Assembly (NCBI GenBank): GCA_024195585.1
Contig: SWBL01000262.1
Coordinates: forward strand, 1-64,000
From: Aureobasidium sp. EXF-3400
Lineage: Eukaryota > Ascomycota > Dothideomycetes > Dothideales > Saccotheciaceae
Reading direction: 5' to 3'
DNA: 64,000 nucleotides
Shown here: positions 45,701 through 56,900 of the stretch, piece by piece
Layout of the letters: the number at the start of each line of letters is the position of its first letter
How positions within the stretch are numbered: the stretch's first letter is position 1
Made by a program: the position numbers and the translations under genes
Notes under the pieces: generated by a model
Told to the model about the DNA's origin: nothing
Databases searched by the model: none
The model's input: only the letters and a program-made list of their open reading frames with translations

Positions 45701-46785
45701 AGAATAGACACGGTCGATCACCTCGCTTATCCAAACCTCCTGGAGTCGCAACTGTTGCGTCAATGTTTAGCGACGAGGATGAGCGTCTTTGGCCTATCAA
45801 GAAGCAATCGTGGGGGGCTTGAAGGTTGGACGCTTCTTGCGACATAGTAAAGTTTGACGAGTATCTCATCGCTGACTCGGTCCCCAGAAAGTGATATTGG
45901 AAGCTCTGGGTACCTGTCGAAGGATGAAGTTAAATCACCTGAAGGTGTAACTAACACGACTTCGTTCGACTGTTGCCACCAAGGTGACCAACAAATTACA
46001 TGCCGGATATACGGAGCACTTTAGGGATGCACAGAAGAGTTCGCATCTGGCACTTTGGCAAGAAAACACAGCCGCTTTTCGACAACCTCGTCTCCGCACG
46101 CGAGTCAATCTCAGCCTGACAAGCCATTTCTAGATTCACGAATACAATTTCTCAGAGGTGGGGATGCTTATCTATGCTGAACTGTACAGCCTTGAAAACA
46201 CGTCACTCAAGAACTCTAACCGTTGGAACAGGCAAAGCGAAGCAGCACTGTCTATCTAATAGGCTGCTAAAGGTTTGTAGGCTTGTAGGCGAGTGGTGTT
46301 TCTCTCTTCGTCATCGACTGCGCTTCGCTTTTGTTTTCTTATTATCGTCAACATGCATCACGCTGCTTTGCCTTTGCGATTGCGATTGCTTTCACTCCGC
46401 GAAATGAAAATGTTTCCTTCATACCTAGCTTATGTTAGGTTTGACGAACCCCTTGGCACGATCTCAATGACCATGTTAGCTCGAGTCATCGCCGCATCCT
46501 CTAGACGAGATAATCCATGGCACATGTCTTGTTGTAATTGGTTAGCAGTGGTCTGGCAGAAAGCCGTCAGTAGCCGCCTTCCTCTTGGTTACCGCAGCTT
46601 CTCAGGCTCTTTTGCGGTTTGATCGTAACTCTTAGCGCTGTCCATGAGATCGCGATGTGATTTCTTGATCAGAACCTTGACGGCTTGCCCAAATGCTGTA
46701 AATCACAGCTTCGAGTAACACTTGGGTATTTCAAGCGAGAAGGATGTACAAACTTTCCTGCTAGGCTATACAGGTAATCGATGGA
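42714..46785. other. 4.1-kb gene-free region upstream of SFP1
   Basis: This is the largest gap in the window. The first 500 bp is a likely long SFP1 promoter or leader. Frames of 100-147 codons (43883-44326, 45419-45847, 46293-46622) have no domains, no sensible intron partners and unremarkable composition. I see no tRNA, transposon protein, terminal repeat or satellite. It also contains the 3' end of DBP6. Confidence 0.5.
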
Positions 46786-49132
46786 CTAGCCGGTCATTTC
46801 CACATCATCGCCCTTCCTGCCTTTGCCCTTCTTGGGCTTCATATTCTTGCTGGTTACGATTTCCTTCATACCTTCAAGCGCATCAACGTATCTGCTACGC
46901 ATCTCTCCGCCTTCTTTCTGCTCCACAGCAAGCTTCAGGTTTATCCTTTCGACCTTTGTGCTTCTGCTTATGCCCGTGGTTCTGGCAATCTCATTCCAGA
47001 ACCAACGACCTTCGTTCTCGGCGAACAGTGTCCAAGCCTCACCGCTTCGTCCCGCCCTTGCCGTACGGCCTACGCGGTGCACATAGGATGCCAGACTGCG
47101 CGGAATAGTGTAGTTTATGACGTGCGTAAGCAACGGTAAATCCAGACCACGAGAGGCACGATCAGTCGAGATTATGATACGAGGAGGAGATGAGGTGTTG
47201 AAGTTGAAGTTCGTGGATGACTTGGTGAGGAGTAACGTAGTGGCCTTGTACGCTGGTTCGATTTGCGTGATGAGATGGTGCAGACGGGCTGCTGCCTCAG
47301 TGCTGGGTGTGAAAATTAGAACCATACTGCTTTCGGTTGTCTTCGCGGCCAGCCCGGTCATTTGTTTTGGTGCGGCTGAAGATGTTGACATCTCGCTGTC
47401 GCTGTCGCTCTCATTGTCGCTACTGCTGCTGCTGCTGCTATCATCAGAGCTGTCGCTAGTATCATCCCCGGAAGAATCACTCGATGAATCACTGTCATCC
47501 TCAGAAGACGAATCAGTGTCTGATGAGTCTGTCGACGAGCTGTCGTCTTCGTTCTTCTTCGGCCCTGACATGGAGCCAGGGAAAATCTTGGACCGGAGAA
47601 GTTCGAGGAGGAAGAGTGGCTTGTCAGAACCATCACCAACAGGAACAGCGAACTCTGAAAGAGTGGTAGGTAGTTCGAAGTCTTGTGCACCAACTGCTAC
47701 GGTAGCTCCATTGTCAATTTTGGCCTCAGCTTCTGTCTTGACTACAACCATGGTCGGTCGTCGCAGTTTGAGAGCACTCAACTTTGATATATCTCGGGTC
47801 ATGGTGGCACTCAGTATGACTTTTCTCACGTATCTATCACGACGTGGCATAAGATGGCGCAAAGCAGCGGTCTCAGGACTTGGTGTGGATATGGGTTTTT
47901 GGTTATCCAAGGCGGCGGTAACCTTTGCTACCCACTCTTGGAAACTTTGGTCCAACAAACGATCGGCTTCGTCAACGACCAACCACTCTGCATGGTCGAG
48001 TGTGAAGCCAGCCGTGGCAGTTAAATGCTCGACTAGGCGACCAGGAGTGCAAATGAGGAGGTCTGCAGCTGAGTTGTAAGTTGAGACATAACCAGTAGGC
48101 AGACGAACGACGTCGTCGAGCATGGTAGCCTCAATTTCAGTCAGATCCGAGTCCAGCTCAAAGCACTGGCGTTGTCTGGCCTTTTCCATGAGCGCACGAT
48201 AGCGCTCGGGGTCATATGCTCGACCTCTCTTGATCAGCGAACCTTGTTCGGCGGCAAGGGATTGGTTACCGACGGCGAGAGCGATCTGTATGGCAGAGCC
48301 TTGAGCGCAAGTGGACACTACGGCAGATGCCTGGGCAACGAGCTCTCTGGTTGGTACCACTATCACTGCGCGCAGTTTCGTATCAAGCCTTGTACGCAAG
48401 TTCTCTATGATGGGAAGAACATATGCCAAAGTCTTGCCGCTACCAGTCGGGGCGCTGACACAGATATCGTTCGAGGGAAGATGAGTTAGATAGGGATGCG
48501 GGAGGAGGAGAGGAAGCAGAGCAGCTTGAACGGCAAAAGCGGTCGTGTAGCCTCTTGCTTCGAGGTGGGCCAGAGTCTTTTTTGACAAGGACAGGTCACT
48601 AAAAGGACGTGTGGTGGACTGCGAGACAACGATGGGTTGGGCGAGCCATTGCGGCAGCGAAGAGAAGGAAGGCACAAAGTCGGGAGTCGGGGCGCGCTCA
48701 GGTTGTGGCAGCGGAATCAGATCTAGAGATGGGGGTCAGGACTTCGAGTCACAGACAAGAACATGATATGGGTGGTATACCATGCAGCTCGGGCTGATCG
48801 GCCAAGTCGACATTGTCGTCGGGCGCAGCGGCCCTAACAGCCTCGGATCGTTGGGCAGCTTTTTGGAACTTTGAATAGACGGCACTATGTTTGCTAGGAA
48901 TGGCGGAAATATCGTCGCCATTGTTGGTGTCGGTCGTGGTGGTGGTCGCGGGCGGAGTGTCTATCTCTGCACGCTTTCTCTTTTTTCTGCCATTGTCGTC
49001 GGACCGTGATGGGCCCTTGGGCACCTTAAGTTGCTTTTGTTGTAGAGGGACGGAGGCATGTGGATCGGTCGTGGTATCGGCTGCGGCCAGCGCAGAAGGC
49101 TTTGGTGGTACGTAACGAGCGTATGGGGCCAT
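46786..49132 (-). CDS. DBP6: ATP-dependent RNA helicase Dbp6 (ribosome biogenesis)
   Basis: Exons are 49132-48781 and 48722-46786, encoding 762 residues. Dbp6 is a DEAD-box helicase acting in early 60S subunit assembly in the nucleolus. The first 130 residues are charged with KKRKR basic runs. Motifs seen are Walker A APTGSGKT (about 208-215), PTRELVAQ, CTPGRL, DEAD at 368-371, SATM, and in lobe 2 STDRASRGLD and HRVGRTARAGR. The intron joins LHD to LIPLPQPE, a conserved segment. Unlike a minimal DEAD-box protein, a Ser/Asp/Glu tract of about 55 residues (roughly 508-563) is inserted between the two RecA lobes. The lysine-rich C-terminus (KPKKGKGRKGDD) fits RNA binding. It is divergent to GPI3. 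Confidence 0.95.
47385..47553 (-). repeat. Ser/Asp codon low-complexity tract within DBP6
   Basis: A purine/pyrimidine-biased stretch made largely of Ser, Asp and Glu codons (runs such as DDSSSSSSSDNESDSDSE) sits between the helicase lobes. Trinucleotide runs of GCTGCTGCT type on the plus strand suggest replication slippage. Confidence 0.8.
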
Positions 49133-49438
49133 GTGGATTGTTCTTGCGAGACTTTGATCTATCGGCGACAAACGAGAAGCCCATATCAAACGAGCTCACC
49201 GCCCTCGGCCCGGCTACCTATCTCGTATCGCCAAGCCCGCATGAATCGGCATGCCGATCGGAATGTCTGGACCGACGCGCTTCGTGGTTGCTGCTGTTGC
49301 TCCATAACGCACTCACTGCACGTACTGCACGTACTGCACGTTCAGGGCTGCCGGTCGTCACTTCCTCACCTTGATTACCTAGGTGCTGCTCGCTCAGCCG
49401 TGGCTACCAGAGCATACAACGACGATGCGACCGCCATC
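49133..49438. promoter_or_regulatory. Divergent promoter, DBP6 / GPI3
   Basis: 306 bp separate the two start codons. It contains a 9-bp tandem repeat at 49317-49341. On the GPI3 side an in-frame ATG at 49241 leaves the whole stretch open, so part of it could be coding. Confidence 0.5.
49317..49341. repeat. 9-bp tandem repeat (TGCACGTAC)
   Basis: The unit TGCACGTAC is repeated 2.8 times, each copy with a CACGT core like that bound by bHLH factors. It lies about 100 bp before the GPI3 start. Confidence 0.8.
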
Positions 49439-50998
49439 ATGCCTTACAACATCGCCATGGTCAGCGACTTCTTCTTTCCACAGCCTGGAGGAGTCGAGAG
49501 TCATATCTACCAGTTGTCGCAAAAGCTCATTGACCGTGGCCACAAGGTCATCATCATCACCCATCAGTACGAGGGTCGCACAGGCATCCGCTACTTGACC
49601 AACGGTCTCAAGGTCTACCACGTACCCTTCTTTGTCGTCTACCGTGAGACCACCTTCCCTACTGTCTTCTCCTTCTTCCCCATCTTCCGCAACATTGTCA
49701 TCCGTGAGAAGATTCATATCGTCCATGGCCATGCCAGTCTGAGCAGCTTGTGCCATGAGGCCATCCTGCATGCTCGCACCATGGGTTTGCGCACTGTCTT
49801 CACTGACCACAGTCTGTTTGGCTTCGCCGATGCTGCCAGCATTCTGACCAACAAGCTGCTCAAGTTTACTCTCAGCGATGTCGACCACGTCATCTGCGTC
49901 AGTCACACGTGCAAGGAAAACACCGTCCTCCGCGCCTCTCTTGATCCTCTCATGGTATCCGTCATCCCAAACGCTGTTGTCGCTTCCAACTTCCGTCCTC
50001 TGCATCCCCAGGATGCCACCCAACCTTCGATGCGCTCCGCTCTACCGCCTCCGCCTCCTCAATCTTCCCAGCCGCTTGGTCCCAATGACACCATTACCAT
50101 TGTCGTCATCTCGCGTCTTTTCTACAACAAAGGAACTGATCTCTTGATCGCTTCTATCCCCCGAATCCTCGCTTCTCATCCAAACGTGCGTTTCATCATC
50201 GCCGGCTCTGGCCCAAAGGCAATCGATCTCGAGCAAATGCTCGACCGTCATATCCTTCACGATCGAGTCACCCTTCTGGGCCCTGTGCGTCATGAAGAAG
50301 TTCGCGATGTCATGGTTCGAGGTCACATATATCTGCATCCCAGCTTGACCGAGGCATTTGGAACCGTCCTAGTAGAGGCCGCAAGTTGCAATTTGCTCAT
50401 TGTATGCACGAGAGTTGGCGGAATTCCTGAGGTTCTCCCCAGCCACATGACCGTGTTTGCCAAACCTGAAGAAGACGACCTTGTCCGTGCAACTAGCGAA
50501 GCTGTGGGTCTACTGATGGGGCAAGATCAGAAGCGCACTGTCGTTCGCAGGGACCGTTTCCATGAGCAGGTCCGCATGATGTACAGTTGGGCTGACATTG
50601 CACGCCGCACTGAGCGTGTCTACGACCTGATCACCGGAAACGAGGAGCAGTCCTCTCATGACTTTTACTCCGATCAACAAGATGCTAAATGGCGCAACTA
50701 CGGGAAACATGTTTCTCCTGCTTCACAATCTTTTGCCTTGATTGACCGTCTCAAGAGATATTACGGCTGCGGTATATGGGCTGGCAAGCTGTTTGTGCTT
50801 TGCGTCGTCGTCGATTACCTACTGTTTGTGTTTTTGGAGCTGTGTTACCCTCGCAGCAATATTGATATCTGTAGAGATTGGCCGAAGAAGAAAGAGGCCG
50901 TGGATGCTTCCAACGAAGTCAATGCCGAAAAGAGCCTAACAAAGAGGACTCGGACTGTACGAAATGTCAACCTGGAGGTTACAAAGCAGAATTTATGA
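49439..50998 (+). CDS. GPI3: Phosphatidylinositol N-acetylglucosaminyltransferase catalytic subunit (GPI3/PIG-A)
   Basis: A single exon of 519 residues. It transfers GlcNAc from UDP-GlcNAc to phosphatidylinositol, the first step of GPI anchor synthesis, on the cytosolic face of the ER. The N-terminus MPYNIAMVSDFFFPQPGGVESH is nearly invariant in the family and fixes the start at 49439, although an in-frame ATG at 49241 would add 66 residues. The GT-B fold shows GHASLSSLCHEA and DHSLFGFAD in the first half, and the glycosyltransferase EX7E-type motif EAFGTVLVEA near residue 305. A single C-terminal membrane segment lies at about 449-468 (FVLCVVVDYLLFVFLELC), followed by a short charged tail. 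A small proline-rich insert (LPPPPPQSSQ) lies before the second Rossmann domain. Confidence 0.96.
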   Translation: MPYNIAMVSDFFFPQPGGVESHIYQLSQKLIDRGHKVIIITHQYEGRTGIRYLTNGLKVYHVPFFVVYRETTFPTVFSFFPIFRNIVIREKIHIVHGHASLSSLCHEAILHARTMGLRTVFTDHSLFGFADAASILTNKLLKFTLSDVDHVICVSHTCKENTVLRASLDPLMVSVIPNAVVASNFRPLHPQDATQPSMRSALPPPPPQSSQPLGPNDTITIVVISRLFYNKGTDLLIASIPRILASHPNVRFIIAGSGPKAIDLEQMLDRHILHDRVTLLGPVRHEEVRDVMVRGHIYLHPSLTEAFGTVLVEAASCNLLIVCTRVGGIPEVLPSHMTVFAKPEEDDLVRATSEAVGLLMGQDQKRTVVRRDRFHEQVRMMYSWADIARRTERVYDLITGNEEQSSHDFYSDQQDAKWRNYGKHVSPASQSFALIDRLKRYYGCGIWAGKLFVLCVVVDYLLFVFLELCYPRSNIDICRDWPKKKEAVDASNEVNAEKSLTKRTRTVRNVNLEVTKQNL

Positions 50999-52419
50999 GC
51001 TCTGTCAGCCATACATACACATGCAACTGCGAACGGCCTACTGAAGAACGGAAACGTACCCTACCTCCAGCACTTGGCCTACGGATCAGCTGCCTGCAAG
51101 GTTGTGTGAGCGGCTCCCTTGCAGTCTTCTTGATTGGTAACGTCTGGAGGAGCAACAAGTGGCTAACAACTGGTTCGAAACCATAGAGTTTTCATGCTTC
51201 AGCGTCTTGTGGGTAGAAATCTGCCTGGCCACATATTTACGGTGGCTGGCAGCTATTGTCAGCCTCATTACCAGGTAATGAGTTAGGGCTTTGACTGTAT
51301 CTACTTGACTCGAAGACTGTTGTAACTAGAGCTTTCGAGATCATTTTGTCCCGAGGTCAAACCCACCTGACTCGATATGGTGCTTTTCTATTCGGCGTCT
51401 CCAAACACTCACAAATACATCCTAAAAATGTTCTTTGGTTTTCTCTGTCAACAAACCCAAATCTGGTCCGAGGACTAGGGCCAGCAAATTCGTACAGCAG
51501 TCCACCAAGGTGTAGAGGATGGCGCGGTCCGATTGTTGTGCGAAATTTCTTTGGAAGACTCATTTTGAGGATTGGACACGGCCTCAGATGATAGAAGCTG
51601 CCAACACTAATACGAGGAACTTCTTGCATAAGGTGATGCTCAGCGTTTAGGGGACGTCGACCGGTAAGTGTCAACAATGAATACGGACACCCCATTTTCT
51701 ATGCGATTTCAACCATCCTGAAAAGCTTGTCTTCTCGCATCGCCCGTTGTGGACAAAACGTGCGTCTGCATGGGCAACGAGCTGCAGCTTCAGGCTTCTC
51801 GTCCAATGGCTTAGACATGAGCAATACAATCTTCCGAGTCTAGAAGCCTCAATCCCTTCCACGGCACGTTTTGCCCCGAAATGAGGCTGACTGGCGTAGC
51901 GAGGAGTGGAAGATATCCTGGGACAGAATGCCCTGCGTACACGATACGGACGTGCAAATCGAAAGTGAATGCAACCAGACCCTATGGCGAGCGAAGCTGC
52001 GTCCTTAGCAGTGGCTACTTGTGGCCATTCGAGGTTGCCCCTTTCCGTACGTTCAGCAGAATTATCGACAGTGAAGAGACCACTCAGCAAGCAGATGTCT
52101 CGATCTTCAGGCCATGTATGATTTGTTTTTACAACATGTTGCGCTGTTGAGCCTGACGGGCCTTTGCGTCTCTACGTTTACGTTAAATTATACGCCCTTT
52201 GCTGCGGACTGACTTGAAGTCCAATTTTAGCACTCGCGTAATGTTTTCCGCTCCTTTCTTTCATAAAAGCCAGACTGGCCATCATTGCTCGTAGCTTCCC
52301 TTCGAGCGTCCATCATGCAGTTTGCAGATAGTAGCAATATCATGTCGTAAGCTCACAAGATATGTGCCAGATATGAGCAGGAGTGCTGACAAGCCAGAAT
52401 CCAATAACGAACAGTCAAC
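50999..52419. other. Intergenic region, no gene seen
   Basis: About 1.4 kb between GPI3 and a decayed gene. A minus-strand frame of 139 codons at 51671-52090 lacks any recognisable motif. The last 200 bp may hold the decayed 5' end of the hydroxylase-like gene: an ATG at 52315 followed by a GTAAGC donor, but no clean continuation. Confidence 0.45.
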
Positions 52420-53660
52420 TGCTTTGCTGCTGTAGCATGCTTCATCTTCTACTATCTCTCTGGAACACTTGTCTTCGATAGTGTCCATTATTTTCTTTAC
52501 CAGTGTACGATCACGGTCACGCATTATGCGTAAGATGTCAAGAATTCATTCTGTTCACCATTGGTACTTCGACCGACACCTTACATACAACAATCGATAC
52601 AAGCTTGCCAACGCTTTAACAAATCTATCACTGGAGCTCACCTCGCAACTTCTTGGCTCATAGTTCTCGGAGAGATGTTTGTCATTGATACTACTAGAAG
52701 ATGGTCAAGCATTTGCAACGACTATTCTCCATATCACAATGGCTATCGAAGTTGTCAGGGTCCTTGTTGTAATTGTTCTCGAAGGCAAAGACTCAAACCA
52801 CATATCTTTCAGTGCGGTGCCTAAAGATAGAGACTGGCTTCTTGTGGGCCATGCGTATCATGCTTTGCAGTAAGTTGAAACTCTCAAATGGAACAGACAA
52901 CAGACTTGGCTGACTGAAACTACTATCTAGTAATATGTGTCCCGAACAGTTCACAAGTTCGTTCTTCAGACTGTTCGACTGGATTATGGGGACCTCGTCC
53001 TTTAAGAATAAACGTATCGCCATGACTGGTACTCGCGGTGCATTTGGAGCCGCCTTAGAAAAGCAGCTGGAATCCGATGGTGGGTCTGGGATTGCAGCAC
53101 TTCGATACGGAGTGGACTTCAATGACGAGTCAGTATCAACAGATGGCATGAGAAAACTCGCAGATACGGATATATTGATTCTCGCCCATGGGCTTCGATA
53201 TGGCGACGTGATGAAAGCCAACTACGAGACAAGCAGACGTCTTGTAGAGGTGTTCGCCCAGGCCCGTAAGCCCTGTCCAGGGCGGCGGCCTCTCGAATTG
53301 CCTGAAGTGTGGTACACGGGAAGTGAAGCAGAGCTGCATAGCAGCTGGGGCAACCAATTACTTTATGCATACTCAGCATCCAAGCGTCGCTTTCTTCCTT
53401 TCGCAAAATCGCTTTATGAAAGCGAGACTGTGGTATACAGGCATATCGTCCTTGCGGCGTTTTCGTCCCAAATGGAACCAGCAATTGTGAGGGCAGATTG
53501 GGCTGCAAGATGGACCATGTGGTGGATTACAAGGGGCGCGAAGTACGTTCCAGTAACGTACACGGGGATTGCCTACGTCCACTTTTTCAAGATTGTGTCG
53601 GGCGTTAGAGCGGAGGCAAATAGACAGCAGTTCGTAGTTGATACAGGAACATGGAAGTAG
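52420..53660 (+). pseudogene. Decayed fatty-acid hydroxylase / Rossmann-domain fusion gene
   Basis: The 3' half is intact: exon 52935-53660, joined by a GTAAGT..TAG intron (52872-52930) to an upstream segment, gives a Rossmann-like domain (AMTGTRGAFGAAL) ending QQFVVDTGTWK. The upstream half encodes pieces of an FA_hydroxylase (sterol desaturase-type) domain, but broken. The frame carrying DSVHYFLYQCT ends and the homologous sequence resumes one base out of phase around 52505-52515 (SRSRIMRKMSRIHSVHH). A TAG at 52661-52663 then interrupts it after SQLLGS, while the same frame continues beyond with an alike block (VVIVLEGKDSNHISF). The first histidine box reads HYFLY where HxxxH is expected; the later boxes IHSVHH and HALHH remain. 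The full architecture is known in bacteria as bifunctional sterol desaturase/short-chain dehydrogenase. Small unrecognised introns are an alternative explanation for some breaks. Confidence 0.68.
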
Positions 53661-53895
53661 AGGATTGGGTAACTCTAGAGCTGCAATGTGACGGCCTTTG
53701 GCATACAAGGAAGTCAGAGTAAGTAAGACAGGTGGGGAGGCGGCCAGTAGACAAGCCGAGGATCGTCAGTAGTAGTCCAACAACAGATGGCGCTGTGATT
53801 AGCCCATCAGATGCAAGCATCCAGTGTCAATCAGCAAGCCTCGACACCGACGCCGTTCTTGCGACTCTGATTCTGCAGCGTGGCCACTAGTATAG

Positions 53896-53931
53896 ATGGA
53901 CGAGTTGCTGGCCTCTGATGACTTCTGGTAG
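53896..53931 (+). promoter_or_regulatory. Short uORF overlapping the histidine kinase start
   Basis: An ATG at 53896 opens an 11-codon frame (MDELLASDDFW) that ends at a TAG 11 bases past the kinase ATG at 53918, in another frame. If transcribed, it would reduce initiation at the kinase start. The transcription start is not known. Confidence 0.4.
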
Positions 53932-56900
53932 TCGCAAGCCCGGACGCCCTCCCGCCCAAATACGACGTCAAAGGATATCGCCATCCGGTGCCGCATCTAC
54001 TCTCATCGCCGCTTCGCCCACGTTCGCGACCACACACTCGCCATCGCCATCGCCATCGCCATCGCCGTCACCCTCGCTGTCGCCATCGCGCTTGCCATCT
54101 GTCTACCCATCTATCCCTTCTACACAGCCTCCCGCAGACCTGTCGCTCCCCAGACCAACGTCATCGCCGTGCCAGGAGCCAAGATCGAAACCTCTCGAGC
54201 GCAATGAAGACGGCCATGCTGTGTCTCTTGTAACCACGACCCCCGAGGTATCGCGACGAATGCCAAACCCGTCGACCGCCACCCCGACCGCCTCTGACCT
54301 GGACACACAGCATCACAGACCGACAGAGGACAAGAAGCGCTCTCACCCTGATTCACACCACTTCCGCCCTCCACCGCCTCCACTCCGCCCACCTACATCG
54401 GCCGCCAACACAACCCCTTCATCGGCCGACAAATCATCCTCCGTATCGCTGCAACATCCATCGCGTCCGCCCGTCTTCCAATCCGTGTCCAGCGACGCCA
54501 TTGACGCGCCCCCACTACGCAAGAAGCCGCGCCTCCTCCCACGCCACGAGCGCTTCACCTTTACCGGGCCTTCTATCAATCGCCTACAACCTCCATCGCC
54601 GCTGTTCTTTTCAAACTCTCCGCGGCCGCGTCCGCACTTGCCACCGCGCTTCACCTCATTCGAGGCAGGAGCCACGATGCTGAGCAAGGCCAATAATGAG
54701 GAGAGCCATGTCAAGACTGTGACCCTGGCGCGTGGCACCATCTCCAACTCATTGCGCCGCTCCATCGACCGCTCGAGCACCGCCCGCAGTGCTTCGCCCG
54801 ATCTGCGCGGTGAATTGTCGCTTAACTCCATCGGCATCCTCGAGCTCTTGGACCATGACGACCGTCCTGCCATAATAGTTGACCTGGCAGACGGCACACA
54901 CACCACAGAGCCATCGCTACGACCTATCTTTACAAACAGGGCTTTGCGCTCATCCCCTGATCTACTCAGCGTCCTGACGGGCGTTGGCCGGGATCAGGAT
55001 GAAACTGCCTTTGCACAATTCAAGGCATGGGTCCTTGGCTCGCAGGCTAGCGGTGAGCCACTCAGTGTACCTCTACCGACCCACGTTTATGCTGGCACCA
55101 GCTGGTCTTGTTCGACCCTGCGCAGGAGGCTGCGTATCATCAGCGGCGCATCGGCTGCCATGACGTCTAACGGTGCTTTGGCTACGTCTGCAAGCCGCCA
55201 TTCATCCAACTCAACCTCGACATCAGCCATGTCTATTCCACAATCGTCTTCCTCCTTGCCCATCTCAAGTTCTGCCCTGCCTGCAACTGTGGAAGAGCCA
55301 GATGACTATTTTGGTAGTGCAGCACCTGCTCCAACCTCGGTTCCCGCCCCAGCAGAGATCTCTCCATCCATTATTCCTTCGACCGAAGCAGCCGACGCCA
55401 AGGCTCAATCGACATGGTCAGGATCTCTTTCACTCGACTCTCGCAAGACCTCGCCGCTCGATGTCCGTGACACGACGCTACTTGATACTCATCCTTCTTT
55501 TCTTAATGAGCAAGTACTCTGCGCCCAAACTGCGGGCAATGTTGACTGGTTCGATAGTTCGTCGGCTGGCTTTTGCCAGGAAGGCCCTTCTTTCGACTGG
55601 ACGCGCCTACCCGTAAGCGATTCGATGCCTCCGCATATCAAGTTCGCCCGGAGCATTGAATGGGAGAAGACACCCTTAGGCTCTATCGAAGGGTGGTCAT
55701 CAGACTTGCGCCAGATGTGTAACCTCATTATGGCCAGCCCTCATCCGGCTGCTATGTACTGGGGCCAAGAATTGGTTGCTATCTACAATGAAGCTTATGT
55801 CATGTTGGCTGGTCAGAAGCATCCAGCTCTAATGGGACAACGTTATGCGGATGCGTGGTCCGAGATATGGCCCGATGTCAAGGATGTGTTTGCCAATGCG
55901 CTCAATACCGGTGAAGCAACCATGAAGGACGACGACCGGCTATTCATTATGCGCGGCGACTACCTTGAAGAAACATACTTCTCTTGGTCCATAATTCCCA
56001 TGGTTGGTGGTGACGGCAGCGTCATGGGTTTGTACAATCCTGCTTTCGAAAAGACGAGGCGAAAGCTTGCTGAGAGACGCATGATAACGCTCCGCGAGAT
56101 TGGCGAACGTACCGCTCCAGCAAGAGATGTCAAAGGATTCTGGAGCCAAGTCCTCGCTGCCTTGGATTTGAACGAACACGACACACCTTTTGTCATGCTG
56201 TACTCTGTTCAGGACGAAACTGATAGTGATGCGTCGTCTATGCATTCTAGCAGTGCCATGACCAACAGGCAATGTATTCTTGAAGGCACTCTGGGTGTGC
56301 CTGAGAACCATCCTGCAGCAGTCTCGTGCTTCGACCTCAAGGGCGGCATGGAAGGCCTTGGCCCAGTCTTCCGTGAAGTGATGAAGACTGACAAGCCTGT
56401 GCTTCTCGAGGTTGGTACAGACGATCTTCCTGCTAAACTTCTGGAAGGGCTTGGTGGGCGAGGTTTTGATGACTCTTGCCGCAATGTTGTGATTTGTCCC
56501 ATACATCCGACCACTGGAGAAGCTGTGCTCGGATTTCTTGTCATGGGTGTCAATCCTCGGAGACCATACGATGAAGACTACAGTCTGTTCATACAACTGC
56601 TCAACAGGCAGCTTGCAACTTCCTTGGCTTCTGTTGTTCTCTTTGAAGAGGAAATCCGACGAGGTCAAAAGGCAGCAAAGCTTGCCGCGATCGATAGGAT
56701 GGAGCTCTCTGAGCAGTTGGCGGCTCGCACTCAAGAAGCCATTGAAAGTGAAACGAAATTTACGCGAATGGCGGAGTTCGCCCCTGTTGGCATGTTTATA
56801 GCTGATTCCGAAGGCACCATTACCTACTGCAACGACACGTGGTTCGAGATTTCTCGAGTTTCCAGGGACGAAAACACTCCGGATCATCACTGGATGGACG

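Noticed and set aside
47117..48079. 320-codon plus-strand frame with long serine/leucine runs
   Set aside because: It is antisense to DBP6; the runs mirror the Ser/Asp tract of the helicase.
49394..50023. 209-codon minus-strand frame
   Set aside because: It is antisense to the highly conserved first half of GPI3.
55940..56890. 316-codon minus-strand frame
   Set aside because: It is antisense to the sensory region of the histidine kinase and has no domain of its own.
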